DNA from: Magnetococcales bacterium | GTDB taxonomy: Bacteria > Pseudomonadota > Magnetococcia > Magnetococcales > UBA8363 | Reading direction: 5' to 3' | DNA: 64,000 bases | NCBI GenBank assembly: GCA_015228815.1 | Contig: JADGCV010000001.1 | Location: 186,001-250,000 of the forward strand | Shown here: positions 8,588 through 18,212 of the stretch, in pieces | How the letters are laid out: each line of letters begins with the position of its first letter | How positions within the stretch are numbered: position 1 is the first letter of the stretch | Notes under the pieces: generated by a model | What the model saw: the letters and a program-made list of their open reading frames with translations, nothing else | What the model was told of the DNA's origin: nothing | Database searches by the model: none | Program-made: the position numbers and the translations under genes

Positions 8588-10071
8588 AGACCGGGCCTGT
8601 GATCAATCAGGTTGATGGCATGTCCAAGACGTTGCGTCGCCTTGTCCAATGAAACCCGCCACGCCGCCAACGCAATGTCCGATGATGGTGTATCTTTCAG
8701 GAAACTTTCGAGGAAACCTTCAAGCCGCATCATGACATCGGTGGGAATCGTCACGCCCCTGTCGTTGTCGTCCCCGGACCCCGTCTCCTCCGGTGAAGAG
8801 GCCGTTGCGGCGGAAATCCGCGCCACCTCCTTGGTATGGTCCGCCGCTTCATTGGCCGATTGAAACACCTGCCGCGCACTTTCCTTGAGTTCCTGCATCA
8901 GACCGGTCACCTGGGCGGTCGCCGCCGTCACCGTCGCCATCGCCTGATCGATCGTTTGCTGAATCCCCTCCTGGACGCCGGTGCTCCGGTCGATGGCCTC
9001 GATCGATTGGCCGATCGTATGGATCGCCTGAACGATCTCCTTGACCGCCACCTCGGAATGATGCGACGCCTCCTGCAATTCTCCGACCCCCTCGTAGATC
9101 TTGCGTGTCGCCTCCGCGGTCTTCAAGGCCAGATCCTTGACCTCGTTGGCCACCACCGAAAACCCCTTCCCCAACGCCCCCGCCCCCGCCGCCTCAATGC
9201 TGGCGTTCAAGGCGAGCATGTTGGTCTGCTTGGCGATGATGCGAATCATATCGACGATGGACTGGATCTTCCGGGTGGCGCCGATGAAACGCTCCATGGA
9301 ACCGGTGACCTCCTCCGTCCTGCGTTTGGCCATGCGCGACTGCTCATGGGCCTCGCGACACAGGCCACGAACCTCGACCACGCTTGAATTCATTCTGCCG
9401 ACCGACGATTTCACTTCGGTCACCGCGCCGTTGACCCCCGACAGGACCTCGCCCACACTGTCCATGCCCATGCTCATCAATTCGGTTTCGGTGGTGATGG
9501 TGCAGACGCTCTGCGAGGCATCCTCGGTCGATTGGGCGATCCGCTCCAGTTCCCGCAAACGATCCAGCCTCTTGGAATCAAGGGATTCCTGGACATCAAT
9601 CCCCTGGAACATGGCGTGAATTTCCCGCAATCCAGTCACCATTTCCTGCCGCCATTCCCGATACGGCGTCAGGGTTTCATCAAGTTCCCGTACCGCCCGG
9701 TCCTGCAACCAAAGATGAACCTTGCGCAACGCATCGCTGACGGCACCAAAACCTTCTTCCAACCCCAACGCGCCATCGGAAACTTCCCGCGCCCCATGCC
9801 GCGCCGTTTCCTCCAGCGCCACGGGCCGCGGGTCCACCACCTTCTGATCCAATACCGCGACCACCCGCCGCCTCCAGCGCATCATCCACCACGAAAAAAC
9901 GAAGAACACACTCAATACGATCCAAGACAAGAAACGAAGAATGAACACCCCCGATGCGGAGGGATCAATCATCAGCGTCAATGCCGCAAACAGCCCCAGG
10001 AGCGACCCCATGACCGTCAATGCCCCATTCATCCAAAAATGCAGGGTTTGAAGATTGTCCGTTCTTTCCAT
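8584..10071 (-). CDS. Methyl-accepting chemotaxis protein with minimal N-terminus
   Basis: Chemoreceptor-type signalling protein, 495 residues. Two adjacent hydrophobic helices near the N-terminus (about residues 15-65) leave almost no periplasmic loop, so any ligand must be sensed in the membrane or cytoplasm. A short Arg-rich linker follows, then a long coiled coil with the conserved MCP tip (IAKQTNMLALNASIEAAGAG and GKGFSVVANEVKDLALKTAEATRKIYEGV). There is no clear HAMP domain. It ends a minus-strand chemosensory cluster after a receiver gene and is probably co-transcribed with it. Confidence 0.9.
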   Translation of the reverse strand: MERTDNLQTLHFWMNGALTVMGSLLGLFAALTLMIDPSASGVFILRFLSWIVLSVFFVFSWWMMRWRRRVVAVLDQKVVDPRPVALEETARHGAREVSDGALGLEEGFGAVSDALRKVHLWLQDRAVRELDETLTPYREWRQEMVTGLREIHAMFQGIDVQESLDSKRLDRLRELERIAQSTEDASQSVCTITTETELMSMGMDSVGEVLSGVNGAVTEVKSSVGRMNSSVVEVRGLCREAHEQSRMAKRRTEEVTGSMERFIGATRKIQSIVDMIRIIAKQTNMLALNASIEAAGAGALGKGFSVVANEVKDLALKTAEATRKIYEGVGELQEASHHSEVAVKEIVQAIHTIGQSIEAIDRSTGVQEGIQQTIDQAMATVTAATAQVTGLMQELKESARQVFQSANEAADHTKEVARISAATASSPEETGSGDDNDRGVTIPTDVMMRLEGFLESFLKDTPSSDIALAAWRVSLDKATQRLGHAINLIDHRPGL

Positions 10072-10116
10072 GACGCGGTCATCCCTTTGTGGTCTCTCGG
10101 TCCGGGGGCGCGCACA

Positions 10117-10497
10117 TCAATCCGCGACCATTTTTCTGATGGTATCGAGAAAAAGGTTGGGACTGATGGGCTTGGTCAGCCAGCCATTGGCCCCCGCCTT
10201 TTTTCCTTCCACCTTCTTTTCGTCCGCGTCGATGGTCGTCAGCATGAGAATGGGGGTTTTCATATCCTCCTTGCGCACCGCCCGGATGAAGGCAATACCA
10301 TCCATGGTGGGCATGTTAAGGTCGGTGATGATCAGTTTCGGTGGGGTCTTTTTCTGTTTGATTTCGGCAAGTTTGCCAAGCCCCTCCCGACCATTGCCCG
10401 CCTCGACGATGTCGAAACCGATCTTGGCCACCAGTTTTCCCACAAGCGAACGAACGCTGGGAGTGTCGTCAACGGTCAGGATGATGGGATTGGCCAT
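10117..10497 (-). CDS. Single-domain response regulator (CheY-like)
   Basis: A 126-residue receiver with no output domain. The acidic pair is in ILTVDDTPSVRSLVGK, the phosphoacceptor Asp in LIITDLNMPTMDGIAFI, the conserved Thr in ILMLTTIDADEKK and the Lys in GWLTKPISP. MANPIILTVDD is the natural start, with AAGGAG nine bases upstream; it lies inside the end of the STAS gene (29-base overlap). It is a likely phosphorylation target of the CheA encoded upstream. Whether it binds the flagellar motor or a local partner such as the STAS protein cannot be told. Confidence 0.93.
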   Translation of the reverse strand: MANPIILTVDDTPSVRSLVGKLVAKIGFDIVEAGNGREGLGKLAEIKQKKTPPKLIITDLNMPTMDGIAFIRAVRKEDMKTPILMLTTIDADEKKVEGKKAGANGWLTKPISPNLFLDTIRKMVAD

Positions 10498-10816
10498 GTT
10501 CCAGGACTCCTTGTGTTTCATGGTTGTCACCGGTCCTTCCGACAAGAGAAAGTCCCGCCAGATCGAGACGGGCGTTCACCTTTTCGGGAATGTTCAGAAA
10601 GACCAGATTCTTGTTGCGCAGGCGCGAAGACAGATGGGCGGCATGGAACAACTGAATGATTGCCAGATCGGTATCGGTCACCTCGGTCAGATCGACGACA
10701 ATGGTGGGGACAGGAAGGGCCAACAGTGTCAGCAAGGCGTCTTTCAAGGGATCGACCGCTTCGATCTCCACTGCCCCCCGCAACTTCAAACGTCCCTTTT
10801 CTTCATCGAGATTCAT
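10469..10816 (-). CDS. STAS-domain protein (anti-sigma antagonist type)
   Basis: A 115-residue STAS domain. The beta-strand TIVVDLTEVTDTDLAIIQLF marks the loop where SpoIIAA-type proteins carry a phosphorylatable Ser or Thr after Asp; here that position reads TDTD, so a Thr may serve. GGAG lies six bases before the ATG. It overlaps the receiver gene by 29 bases and follows cheA. STAS proteins inside CheA clusters are known in several proteobacteria and are presumed adaptors or partners of the receiver. No kinase or phosphatase of the SpoIIAB/SpoIIE kind is present. Confidence 0.85.
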   Translation of the reverse strand: MNLDEEKGRLKLRGAVEIEAVDPLKDALLTLLALPVPTIVVDLTEVTDTDLAIIQLFHAAHLSSRLRNKNLVFLNIPEKVNARLDLAGLSLVGRTGDNHETQGVLEHGQSHHPDR

Positions 10817-10920
10817 ATCCTGCTCCCCGAAATGCGATGGACATCATGAAAAAACCTGCACATCTCCAGTCAATAAGATCAAAGCGAGAGAAAATCACAG
10901 CCCCTCTCCCAGACCGATCC

Positions 10921-13083
10921 TCAATGTTGCGTCCCCTGATTTCTTGCCTGGGCGCGTGCAGTTTCGATGATCCGGGCGACATCGAGGATCGGAACCACCC
11001 GACCATCACCAAGGATGGTCGCCCCGGAAAATTCGGCCACGTTGGAAAAAAGATCGCCCAGAGACTTGATGACCACCTGGCTTTGGCCAATCACCCGATC
11101 CACCACCATGCCGACGCGGTCGCGATCCACCTCGGTGATCACGACCTGTTCCTGACTCAGGGGACCGCCATCAAGATGAAAGACATCGCGCAGACGAATG
11201 TAGGGGACCACCTCGTTGCGTATGTTGATGATCTGCCGCCCATGATTGTCGGCGATCTCTTTTCGGGTCAGTTTGACGCACTCCTTGACCGTGGACAGGG
11301 GCAGGACAAACTGATCCCCGCCGCTCTGAACCAGAAAACCATCGATAATGGCCAATGTCAGAGGAAGGCGGATGTCGATGGTGATTCCCTGATCCTTCCG
11401 ATCCACAATCTCCACCGAACCACGAATCCCCTCGATCGTCTTTTTCACCACATCCATGCCGACACCACGGCCCGACACGCTGGTGACGGTGGAAGCGGTG
11501 GAAAATCCGGGAGCAAAAAGAAGATTGACCACCTCTTCATCGGAAAGCACGGCGCCCGACGGCGCCAGACCCCGTTCGATAGCCTTGGCCAGGATGCGCT
11601 GCCGATCGATGCCTCGACCATCATCCTCGACCCGGATCAAAACGCTGGCCCCGGAATGAATCGCCGACAGACGGATCGTCCCGGTCGGGGTTTTTCCCTT
11701 GCGCCGCCGCTCGTCGGGCGTTTCGATGCCATGATCCATGCTGTTGCGCAGAATGTGGACCAGGGGATCGTTCAAGTTTTCGATGACGGTCTTGTCCAGT
11801 TCGGTGTCCCCCCCTTCGGTGACCAGACGAATCTCCTTGCCCAGTTCGCGGGACAGATCGCGGACCAGACGGTTGAAACGACCGAACAGAGTGTCGATGG
11901 GCAGCATGCGGATTCCCATCGTGCTGTCACGCAGATTCTCGGTCAGACGGGTGATCTCCTCGGACACCGTGGTCAGCTCGGGAACCTCGCCGCAATGGGC
12001 GATCACCTGGCGCAATCGCGCCTGGACGATGACCAGCTCTCCCACCTGGTTGATGAGTTCGTCCAGTTTGTCGGAGGCGACCCGGACGCTTGACACGGAG
12101 TTTTCCCGACGCCCCCCTTCGGCCATCTGCCGCACCATCTTTTGTTGTTGCAGCGCCGATTGAACCCGGGATTCGGGCAGATAACCCTCGGAGACAAGGG
12201 TTTCACCAAGTCGGGGCTTTTTCGACAGCGCTTCGGCCAACGCCTCGCGGGAAATATCGCCTCGTTCCAGCAGAATGTCCCCCAAACGCGGAACCGATGG
12301 TTCAATCTCCGAAAGGGAATCCCCCGCTTCAGGCTCGGGGAGGACATGAATGGCCAGCTCCTCCAGTTCATCCTCGATGAACATGAACTCGCCACGAATG
12401 TCATCGTCGCTGCAATCACTCACCAATCCCACATCCCAGGAAAAATAACAGACCGTCGGATCGATCTCCTCCAACGGAGGAACCCGTTCGTCATGACAGG
12501 TGACACGACAGGTTCCAAGCTGTTTCAGGGCGCGCAGGTAGACCAGAGGATTGGTGGCCCGCTGGAAGATGGGATCATCAACGCGAAATCGGAACCGGAC
12601 ATTGCGACAGACCGGTCTTGCCGGTTCATCCACGGATACCGGAGTGGACCTTGAAACCACCTCGCCACCGCTGCCACGATTTGGCCGCAACAACCCGGAA
12701 AAGGCATCGGCGATTCGTTTCTGTTCCCCCCGGTCTCCCTTCACCGGCCCGTCGCCGAAAATCATCGCCAACAACTGATCCCGGGCCGCCAGGGTCAGAT
12801 CGATGACCTCCTTGGTCAGGACCGCCTTGCCATTGCGTACCACATCATAGAAATTCTCGATCTGATGGGTGAACCGCGAGGCCTCCTCAAACCCGTACAT
12901 GCTGGAGGTCCCCTTGATGGTATGCATGGCGCGAAAGACACGTCCGATCAATTCCTTGTCCCGTGGCGCCGCCTCCAATTGCAACAGGGCATCCTCCAGA
13001 TCATCGAGGTTTTCCTGGGCATCGGTGCGAAACTGGTTGATGTCCTCTTCGGAAATGAATTCCGACAGTGACAGGGATTCCAT
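10921..13083 (-). CDS. cheA: CheA-type chemosensory histidine kinase
   Basis: A 720-residue CheA. Order: Hpt domain (residues 1-110, His54 in AMHTIKGTS), a P2-like middle domain around 155-250 (NPLVYLRALKQLG, EIDPTVCYFSWD), an inserted segment at about 264-315 (LGDILLERGDISREALAEAL then LGETLVSEGYL) resembling the MSHEN/GspE N-terminal repeat, the dimerisation helices (LDELINQVGELVIVQARL), the ATPase with N-box HILRNSMDHGIE and G-box VEDDGRGID, and a C-terminal CheW-like domain. AAGGTGG precedes the ATG. The gene lies between cheW and the STAS gene. No cheR or cheB is nearby. Confidence 0.95.
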   Translation of the reverse strand: MESLSLSEFISEEDINQFRTDAQENLDDLEDALLQLEAAPRDKELIGRVFRAMHTIKGTSSMYGFEEASRFTHQIENFYDVVRNGKAVLTKEVIDLTLAARDQLLAMIFGDGPVKGDRGEQKRIADAFSGLLRPNRGSGGEVVSRSTPVSVDEPARPVCRNVRFRFRVDDPIFQRATNPLVYLRALKQLGTCRVTCHDERVPPLEEIDPTVCYFSWDVGLVSDCSDDDIRGEFMFIEDELEELAIHVLPEPEAGDSLSEIEPSVPRLGDILLERGDISREALAEALSKKPRLGETLVSEGYLPESRVQSALQQQKMVRQMAEGGRRENSVSSVRVASDKLDELINQVGELVIVQARLRQVIAHCGEVPELTTVSEEITRLTENLRDSTMGIRMLPIDTLFGRFNRLVRDLSRELGKEIRLVTEGGDTELDKTVIENLNDPLVHILRNSMDHGIETPDERRRKGKTPTGTIRLSAIHSGASVLIRVEDDGRGIDRQRILAKAIERGLAPSGAVLSDEEVVNLLFAPGFSTASTVTSVSGRGVGMDVVKKTIEGIRGSVEIVDRKDQGITIDIRLPLTLAIIDGFLVQSGGDQFVLPLSTVKECVKLTRKEIADNHGRQIINIRNEVVPYIRLRDVFHLDGGPLSQEQVVITEVDRDRVGMVVDRVIGQSQVVIKSLGDLFSNVAEFSGATILGDGRVVPILDVARIIETARAQARNQGTQH

Positions 13084-13146
13084 GGATCCACCTTGGCGTT
13101 GAAATGGTATTGAATGGCCCGGGGACCGGACCTCCCCGAATCCGGT

Positions 13147-13635
13147 TCAATGCCCCTCCCGAGGTTGTCCCCGATCGAGAAGAATCAACTCCTCCTCGGA
13201 AAACACCCGGTGGACATCAAGCAGGATGACAAAACGATTCTCCAGCTTGCCGATGCCCCGGATGTACTCGGTCTTGAGATCGATCCCCACCTGCGGCGCC
13301 GGTTCCACCTGCGATTGGGGAAGATCGAGCACCTCCTCCACCGAATCGGCCAGGGCCCCCAACACCATGTTCTTCTCCCGGATCGTGCTTTCCACGATGA
13401 TCACCCGGGTCTTGCGGCTGCCGACGGTGGCGGGTTGACCAAATTTACGTTTCAGATCGACCACAGGCACCACATTGCCGCGAACATTGATGACCCCACG
13501 CAAAAATTCAGGCGATCCGGGAATGGCGGTCATGTCCGGCATCTTCAGGACTTCACGTACATTGGCGATGGGGATGGCGAAGGTCTCCGCCCCCAACTGG
13601 AAGGTCAAAAACTGCGTGATCAGGTCCGTTTCCAT
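13147..13635 (-). CDS. cheW: CheW coupling protein
   Basis: A 162-residue CheW linking chemoreceptors to CheA. Conserved segments are QFLTFQLGAETFAIPIANVR, GVINVRGNVVPVVDLKRKFG and TRVIIVESTIREKNMVLGAL. I start it at METDLITQF (13635), which has a GAGAG-type site a few bases upstream; the longer frame would begin with a TTG five codons earlier. It sits between the MCP gene at 13720-15933 and cheA on the same strand, so the three probably form the core signalling array of this operon. Confidence 0.93.
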   Translation of the reverse strand: METDLITQFLTFQLGAETFAIPIANVREVLKMPDMTAIPGSPEFLRGVINVRGNVVPVVDLKRKFGQPATVGSRKTRVIIVESTIREKNMVLGALADSVEEVLDLPQSQVEPAPQVGIDLKTEYIRGIGKLENRFVILLDVHRVFSEEELILLDRGQPREGH

Positions 13636-13719
13636 GATGACTTCTCTCAAGGTGTGACCCGTTGCTCCCGTACCCGGTTCGGGTCCATTGCCACGCGCCT
13701 CCGGGCGATGCCGCCCAAC

Positions 13720-15933
13720 TCAATAGCGTTCGAAATCATGATCGCCACTTTCACTTTCCTCCTTCATGTCCAGGTGAACCCCTCCACCACCGCCTCCGGG
13801 TGACGCGGCGCGAAGCACCGGGGCTTTGGCGGCCATCTTTGTGGGTTTCACCCTTCCCTTCGCCCCGCCCCGGACCGCCAGCGCACGGGCGCCGGGCGCC
13901 GGCAAACGACGCGGGGGATTCTCGGGAAGCCGCGCCACGACCTGGCCTTCGGTCCCCTCTTCCTTTTCGACAATCTTGAAAAATGCCATCGCCCGCTGCA
14001 CCCGGTCCGCCTGTTCGGTCAGATTCTGCGCCATGGCGTTCATCTCTTCCGATGCCCCGGCATTCTGCTGAATCACTTGGTCCAACTGCTGCACCGACTG
14101 GTTGATCTGCTCCACCCCGACATTCTGCTCGGCGCTCGATGCACTGATCTCCTGTACCAGTTCCGTGGTCTTCTGGATGTGCGGCACCAGCTCCTGCAAC
14201 ATTTTCCCCGCCTCCTCGGCAATGCTGACGCTCGACAGGGAAAGGGCGTTGATCTCCGAAGCCGAAACCTGGCTCCTTTCCGCAAGCTTCCGCACCTCCG
14301 CCGCCACCACCGCGAACCCCTTTCCATGATCTCCCGCCCGGGCCGCCTCGATGGCCGCATTCAGGGCCAGAAGGTTGGTCTGTTCGGCAATCTCCTGGAT
14401 GATCTCGATCTTGCTGGCGATCTCCTTCATGGCATCGACCGTCTTCTTCACCGCCTCGCCACTCTTGATGGCGTTGTCCGAGACCTGGAGCGCCAATTGC
14501 CCCGTCTTGGTGGCATTGTCGGCACTCTGCTGAATGTTGGAGGCCATCTCTTCCATGGCCGATGAGGTCTCCTCCACCGCCGCCGCCTGCTCCGAAGCCC
14601 CCTGCGACACCTCCTCCGCGGTCGCCAGAATGGCGGCGCTCCCCGAGGTCACCGATTCCGCCGCCTCCTTGGTCCCCTCGATCACCCCCGACAGTTGTTC
14701 GATCATCTGGTTGAGGTTCTGTTTGAGTTCATCCAGGCTGCCACGCAGTTCCATTTCCATCTTGTGCCGGAAATCCCCCTGGGCCATCCCACCCGTAACG
14801 GTCAGGATCCCCTTCACCGCCCCATCCATGGTCGTCAGCAAATCATTGAGCGTTTGCATCGCCTGCCCCACCTCGTCGCGGGAATCGACCTGAAGACGCA
14901 GAGAAAAATCATAGTCCTGCCCTACCTGCCGCATCACCTCCGTCAGACGCCCCAAGGGACGGGTCACCGCACGGGTGATCCATAAAGCCAGGAAAAGACC
15001 CACCAACAAGGCGATCCCGGAACCGGTCATAATCATTTTGTCCGCCCTGGAGGAAATTTCCTCCATTTGCCGCTCCTGGTCGGCGATCGTCTCGTAGACC
15101 TTCTCCTCCATCTTCTTCCCCGTCTCATCCATCAGCGCAAGTTGCTGATTCTGTTGCCCCAGCATCTGGACATACCCGGTGGATTCCTTGTCATAGAGCG
15201 TCAGCGCCGCCATGAATCTTTCCGCAATGCCACGATCCTGTTCATTGCGCATCAGTGACTGCAACTCCCTCGCCTTCGACTGAAGGCCGGTCAGAAGCTC
15301 CCGGTGCTCGCGGATCATCTTTTCATTCAAACCACGGCTGATGACGATTTCTTTTTCCAGTTTACGCATTTCCTGCATCCCGACATTAAGATCTCCGCCA
15401 AGGACCATCGGACGAAGAAGCTCCTGAACCCCCTTTCCATCTCCCCCTTCGCCAGCCACTTTCTGGAGTTGTCCCTCCAGGGAATCATGCAGCGACTTGA
15501 TCTCCCTGCCGCCCTGCCGTCCCGCCTCCCGCATCCGCTCCATCCCCTGGGCGCGCCCCTCGATCAGGGACTTCAACTTTTCGAATTCCTTGCGATACGA
15601 TTCCGCCACCTGCCAGATCTCGTTCATCATTTGCTTGTTCGCGGGATTCTCGAACACCCGGTCCCGCATCTCTCCGGCCTGTGTCTGGACCTTCCCCAAG
15701 AATTCCAGGGTCTTTTCGGTATCCGCCGCCGCCTCGCTGATGATGTAGTCACGCCGCGACAACCGCATCAGGTTGTAATGATCCACGATTTCATTCACTT
15801 TTTTGACCTTCATGCCTCGATCGTTGACCGATTCGAGCCCATCCCAGCCCACGAAGGCAACCACGAGGGTAAAGAGGAGCACCCCCCCGAACCCAAGTCC
15901 CAATTTCATCGAAACCTTCAGGTTTTTCATCAC
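13720..15933 (-). CDS. Methyl-accepting chemotaxis protein with large helical sensor
   Basis: A 737-residue transmembrane chemoreceptor. TM1 ([20 protein letters not shown]) is followed by about 280 residues of mostly helical periplasmic domain, the size of helical bimodular (HBM) sensors. Then come TM2 ([18 protein letters not shown]), a HAMP domain ([16 protein letters not shown]) and the signalling coiled coil with [21 protein letters not shown] Pro/Ala/Arg-rich C-terminal tail ends at GDHDFERY. First gene of the MCP-cheW-cheA-STAS-receiver-MCP run. AAGGGAGAAAGG precedes the ATG, and a strong hairpin (15961-15990) lies just upstream in the leader. Confidence 0.93.
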   Translation of the reverse strand: MMKNLKVSMKLGLGFGGVLLFTLVVAFVGWDGLESVNDRGMKVKKVNEIVDHYNLMRLSRRDYIISEAAADTEKTLEFLGKVQTQAGEMRDRVFENPANKQMMNEIWQVAESYRKEFEKLKSLIEGRAQGMERMREAGRQGGREIKSLHDSLEGQLQKVAGEGGDGKGVQELLRPMVLGGDLNVGMQEMRKLEKEIVISRGLNEKMIREHRELLTGLQSKARELQSLMRNEQDRGIAERFMAALTLYDKESTGYVQMLGQQNQQLALMDETGKKMEEKVYETIADQERQMEEISSRADKMIMTGSGIALLVGLFLALWITRAVTRPLGRLTEVMRQVGQDYDFSLRLQVDSRDEVGQAMQTLNDLLTTMDGAVKGILTVTGGMAQGDFRHKMEMELRGSLDELKQNLNQMIEQLSGVIEGTKEAAESVTSGSAAILATAEEVSQGASEQAAAVEETSSAMEEMASNIQQSADNATKTGQLALQVSDNAIKSGEAVKKTVDAMKEIASKIEIIQEIAEQTNLLALNAAIEAARAGDHGKGFAVVAAEVRKLAERSQVSASEINALSLSSVSIAEEAGKMLQELVPHIQKTTELVQEISASSAEQNVGVEQINQSVQQLDQVIQQNAGASEEMNAMAQNLTEQADRVQRAMAFFKIVEKEEGTEGQVVARLPENPPRRLPAPGARALAVRGGAKGRVKPTKMAAKAPVLRAASPGGGGGGVHLDMKEESESGDHDFERY

Positions 15934-15960
15934 CCTTTCTCCCTTCGCAGGCCATTGTTC

Positions 15961-15990
15961 CCTTCACCCCACCCGAGCGTGGGGTGAAGG
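15961..15990 (-). promoter_or_regulatory. Perfect 11-bp leader hairpin before the MCP gene
   Basis: CCTTCACCCCA (15961-15971) pairs perfectly with TGGGGTGAAGG (15980-15990) around an 8-base loop. It lies 27 bases upstream of the MCP start in the expected transcript, close to the ribosome site. No T run follows, so it is more likely a leader structure or operator than a terminator. Its function is inferred. Confidence 0.45.
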
Positions 15991-16040
15991 AGACGACCTC
16001 ATCATGATTCGTAGGCACTACTGAAAGAAACATGCCGGAT

Positions 16041-16265
16041 CTATACCAGGCATTGTTCAACGTGATCGGAATGGACACCCGCCGCATCCTGATCGAGCGC
16101 CATCCGCATGCGATCACTGGAGGTATAAAGTTCCAGGCAGGCGCCATTCTCAAGCTGGAACAAGATTCTCTGTTTCAGTGTCGGCAGATTCATCTCCTTG
16201 ATGATTATGTTGACTATTCTAGATCCGATCGATTGATTGATGATGTCCTGCTCCCTGTTAGGCAT
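16041..16265 (-). CDS. Small hypothetical protein
   Basis: A 74-residue frame, MPNREQDIINQSIGSRIVNI onward, including LKQRILFQLENGACLELYTS. A strong GGGGGG run lies seven bases before the ATG on the minus strand, and the composition looks like a real soluble protein rather than a shadow frame. It is isolated between the two-component gene and the MCP gene, both on the same strand. No family recognised. Confidence 0.45.
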   Translation of the reverse strand: MPNREQDIINQSIGSRIVNIIIKEMNLPTLKQRILFQLENGACLELYTSSDRMRMALDQDAAGVHSDHVEQCLV

Positions 16266-16737
16266 GGTGATACCCCCCGTTTATTGTTGATCGAAGCGTT
16301 ATCCATTCTCCCTTGTCTTCAAGATCCCGGTCGATATGGAAAAAATTGATTCAAATCTTCACGCTTCTGACTCTCTCTCTGATACATTCCATATCCGCAA
16401 TCCTGATGCCAGTTATCGGAACCTTGGTTTCAGAACCGCCAGCTCCGGCCATCCACCACAGGATTGGCGATACGGCATCAATTATTGTATCATGTTGTTA
16501 TCAGTATTTTTTCCAATTGAGACTGTCATTCAAAATTCATATAAAAAATTGTCTCAATTTGATAATTGACATATGCGAACCATCAACGGAACGGAGCAAC
16601 AAATGCCCGACCGGAAGGATGAACGGCATGCAACATGTAGTGTGAAAGCGTGTGGAAAAACAGGATAATCCGTTGTTTCTACATTTGATTATCTTCAAGA
16701 AACGAATATTGCGTCCCGCAATGGATGTTGCAGGGGT
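16266..16737. other. AT-rich intergenic region
   Basis: About 470 bases, clearly more AT-rich than the surroundings, especially 16490-16575. Plus-strand frames here (such as one starting at 16336) have no recognisable content. It lies downstream of the sigma-54 activator gene and probably holds the promoter for the small gene at 16041-16265. I see no tRNA or clear terminator. Confidence 0.4.
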
Positions 16738-18168
16738 TCAGGTGGGATTGTCTTTTGATGTCTTGGCGCGCCGCGCCAGACGTTGATTCAGGGCCTGACG
16801 GGTGATGCCAAGAAGGGCTGCGGCAACACCCTGATTGCCGCCAGAGGTTTCCAGGGCATGATGCATCAGGAAATCCTCCGCCTCCTTCAAGGTTGGCGGC
16901 TGGACGCCGCCGGGCCAGGAAAGTGGCGCAGACGACCGGGATTGGCCCTCCGGTTCGCGGACAAGGGGTTGACGCAGCGCGTCGCTCCACGGTTTCAGCG
17001 AAAGCATTCCATGCTGGCTGCGGGCCACCGCGTCGATGGTCATGGCACGCAATTCACGAACATTTCCAGGAAACGGATACGCTCCGAGAACCTGAATCGC
17101 CTCGGGCGGAATGGCGGGAGGGTGATCGCGTCCGGACACCCGCGCCGCCTCTTCGACAAAAGCGGCCAGGAGCAGAGGAAGGTCCTCCGACCGTTCGCGA
17201 AGCGGTGGCAGCCGTACCGAATGCGTCGCCAGACGATAATAAAGGTCGCGGCGAAACCGCCCCTCCTGAATCCGTTCCTGTAAATTCTGGTGGGTCGCGG
17301 TGACCACGGTGATGTCGGCGTTGCGATAGACATCCGATCCCAGGGGTTGGTATTTCCGCTCCTGCAACAGGCGCAGAAGCTTGACCTGATTGGATTCGGA
17401 AAGGTCACCGATTTCATCCAGGAAAAGGATTCCCCCCGCCGCCTTGGCCACCATCCCTTCGCGCATCCGGTCGGCGCCGGTGAAGGCCCCCTTGCGGTGC
17501 CCGAACAGGGTGTCGGAAAACATATGATCGTCCAGTCCCGCCACATTGACCGCCACGAAAGGCCGGTCCCCGCCACGAAGCCGATGAAAAGCCTGGGCCA
17601 GGAGTTCCTTTCCGGTCCCGGTTTCCCCGGTGATCAGCAGCGGCTCCCCCGTCAGGGCAGCGGCTTCCAGATACTTGAAGACCGCTTCCATCTTGCGACT
17701 GCGGGTCAGAATATCCGCGAAGGCTTCGGGATGGGTCAACCCCTCGCCCAGAAGATAATTCCCGAGGGTTGCCACCTGCAACCGCAGGGAGGTGTTTTCG
17801 TGCGCCTTGCGCACGGCGGCAAGAAAACGACTTTCCTCCAAAGGTTTGAGCAAAAATTCCACCGCTCCCGTTTTCATACAGGCGACCGCCGTCTCCAGGT
17901 CGTGGACCGCAGTGATGATGATGACGGGAATTTCCGGATGGCGTCGGTTGACCTGTTGCAGAATTTCCTGGCCCGACACATGCGGCATGCCCAGGTCCAA
18001 CAACAATACCGCTGCCCCATGCCGTTCCAGGGCATCGATCACCGTGCGGCTGTCGCCAATGGTCACCACCCTGGAAAAACCGGCCCGCCGCAACAGCAGA
18101 TCCATGCCATGCCGTATGTCCGCCTCATCATCGACCACCACGATCGGCGGCAATTCCTCTTTCGTCAT
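16738..18168 (-). CDS. Sigma-54-dependent response regulator (NtrC family)
   Basis: A 476-residue enhancer-binding regulator. Receiver: acidic pair Asp13/Asp14, phosphoacceptor Asp58 in LLLDLGMP, Lys108 in FLLKPLEE. AAA+ domain: Walker A GETGTGKE (about 181-188), sigma-54 contact loop GAFTGA (228-233), Walker B GGILFLDEIGDL (245-256). A Fis-type helix-turn-helix ends the protein (NQGVAAALLGITRQALNQRL). The histidine kinase gene just upstream on the same strand is the likely partner. Its targets are sigma-54 promoters that I could not identify here. Confidence 0.95.
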   Translation of the reverse strand: MTKEELPPIVVVDDEADIRHGMDLLLRRAGFSRVVTIGDSRTVIDALERHGAAVLLLDLGMPHVSGQEILQQVNRRHPEIPVIIITAVHDLETAVACMKTGAVEFLLKPLEESRFLAAVRKAHENTSLRLQVATLGNYLLGEGLTHPEAFADILTRSRKMEAVFKYLEAAALTGEPLLITGETGTGKELLAQAFHRLRGGDRPFVAVNVAGLDDHMFSDTLFGHRKGAFTGADRMREGMVAKAAGGILFLDEIGDLSESNQVKLLRLLQERKYQPLGSDVYRNADITVVTATHQNLQERIQEGRFRRDLYYRLATHSVRLPPLRERSEDLPLLLAAFVEEAARVSGRDHPPAIPPEAIQVLGAYPFPGNVRELRAMTIDAVARSQHGMLSLKPWSDALRQPLVREPEGQSRSSAPLSWPGGVQPPTLKEAEDFLMHHALETSGGNQGVAAALLGITRQALNQRLARRAKTSKDNPT

Positions 18169-18212
18169 TGGCCCTGCTCCTCTGATTCACGATCCTGACG
18201 AAAAGGGGCATC

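Noticed and set aside
16313-16645. 110-residue plus-strand frame in the AT-rich gap
   Set aside because: Composition is typical of untranslated AT-rich DNA, with no ribosome site and no similarity to known families.
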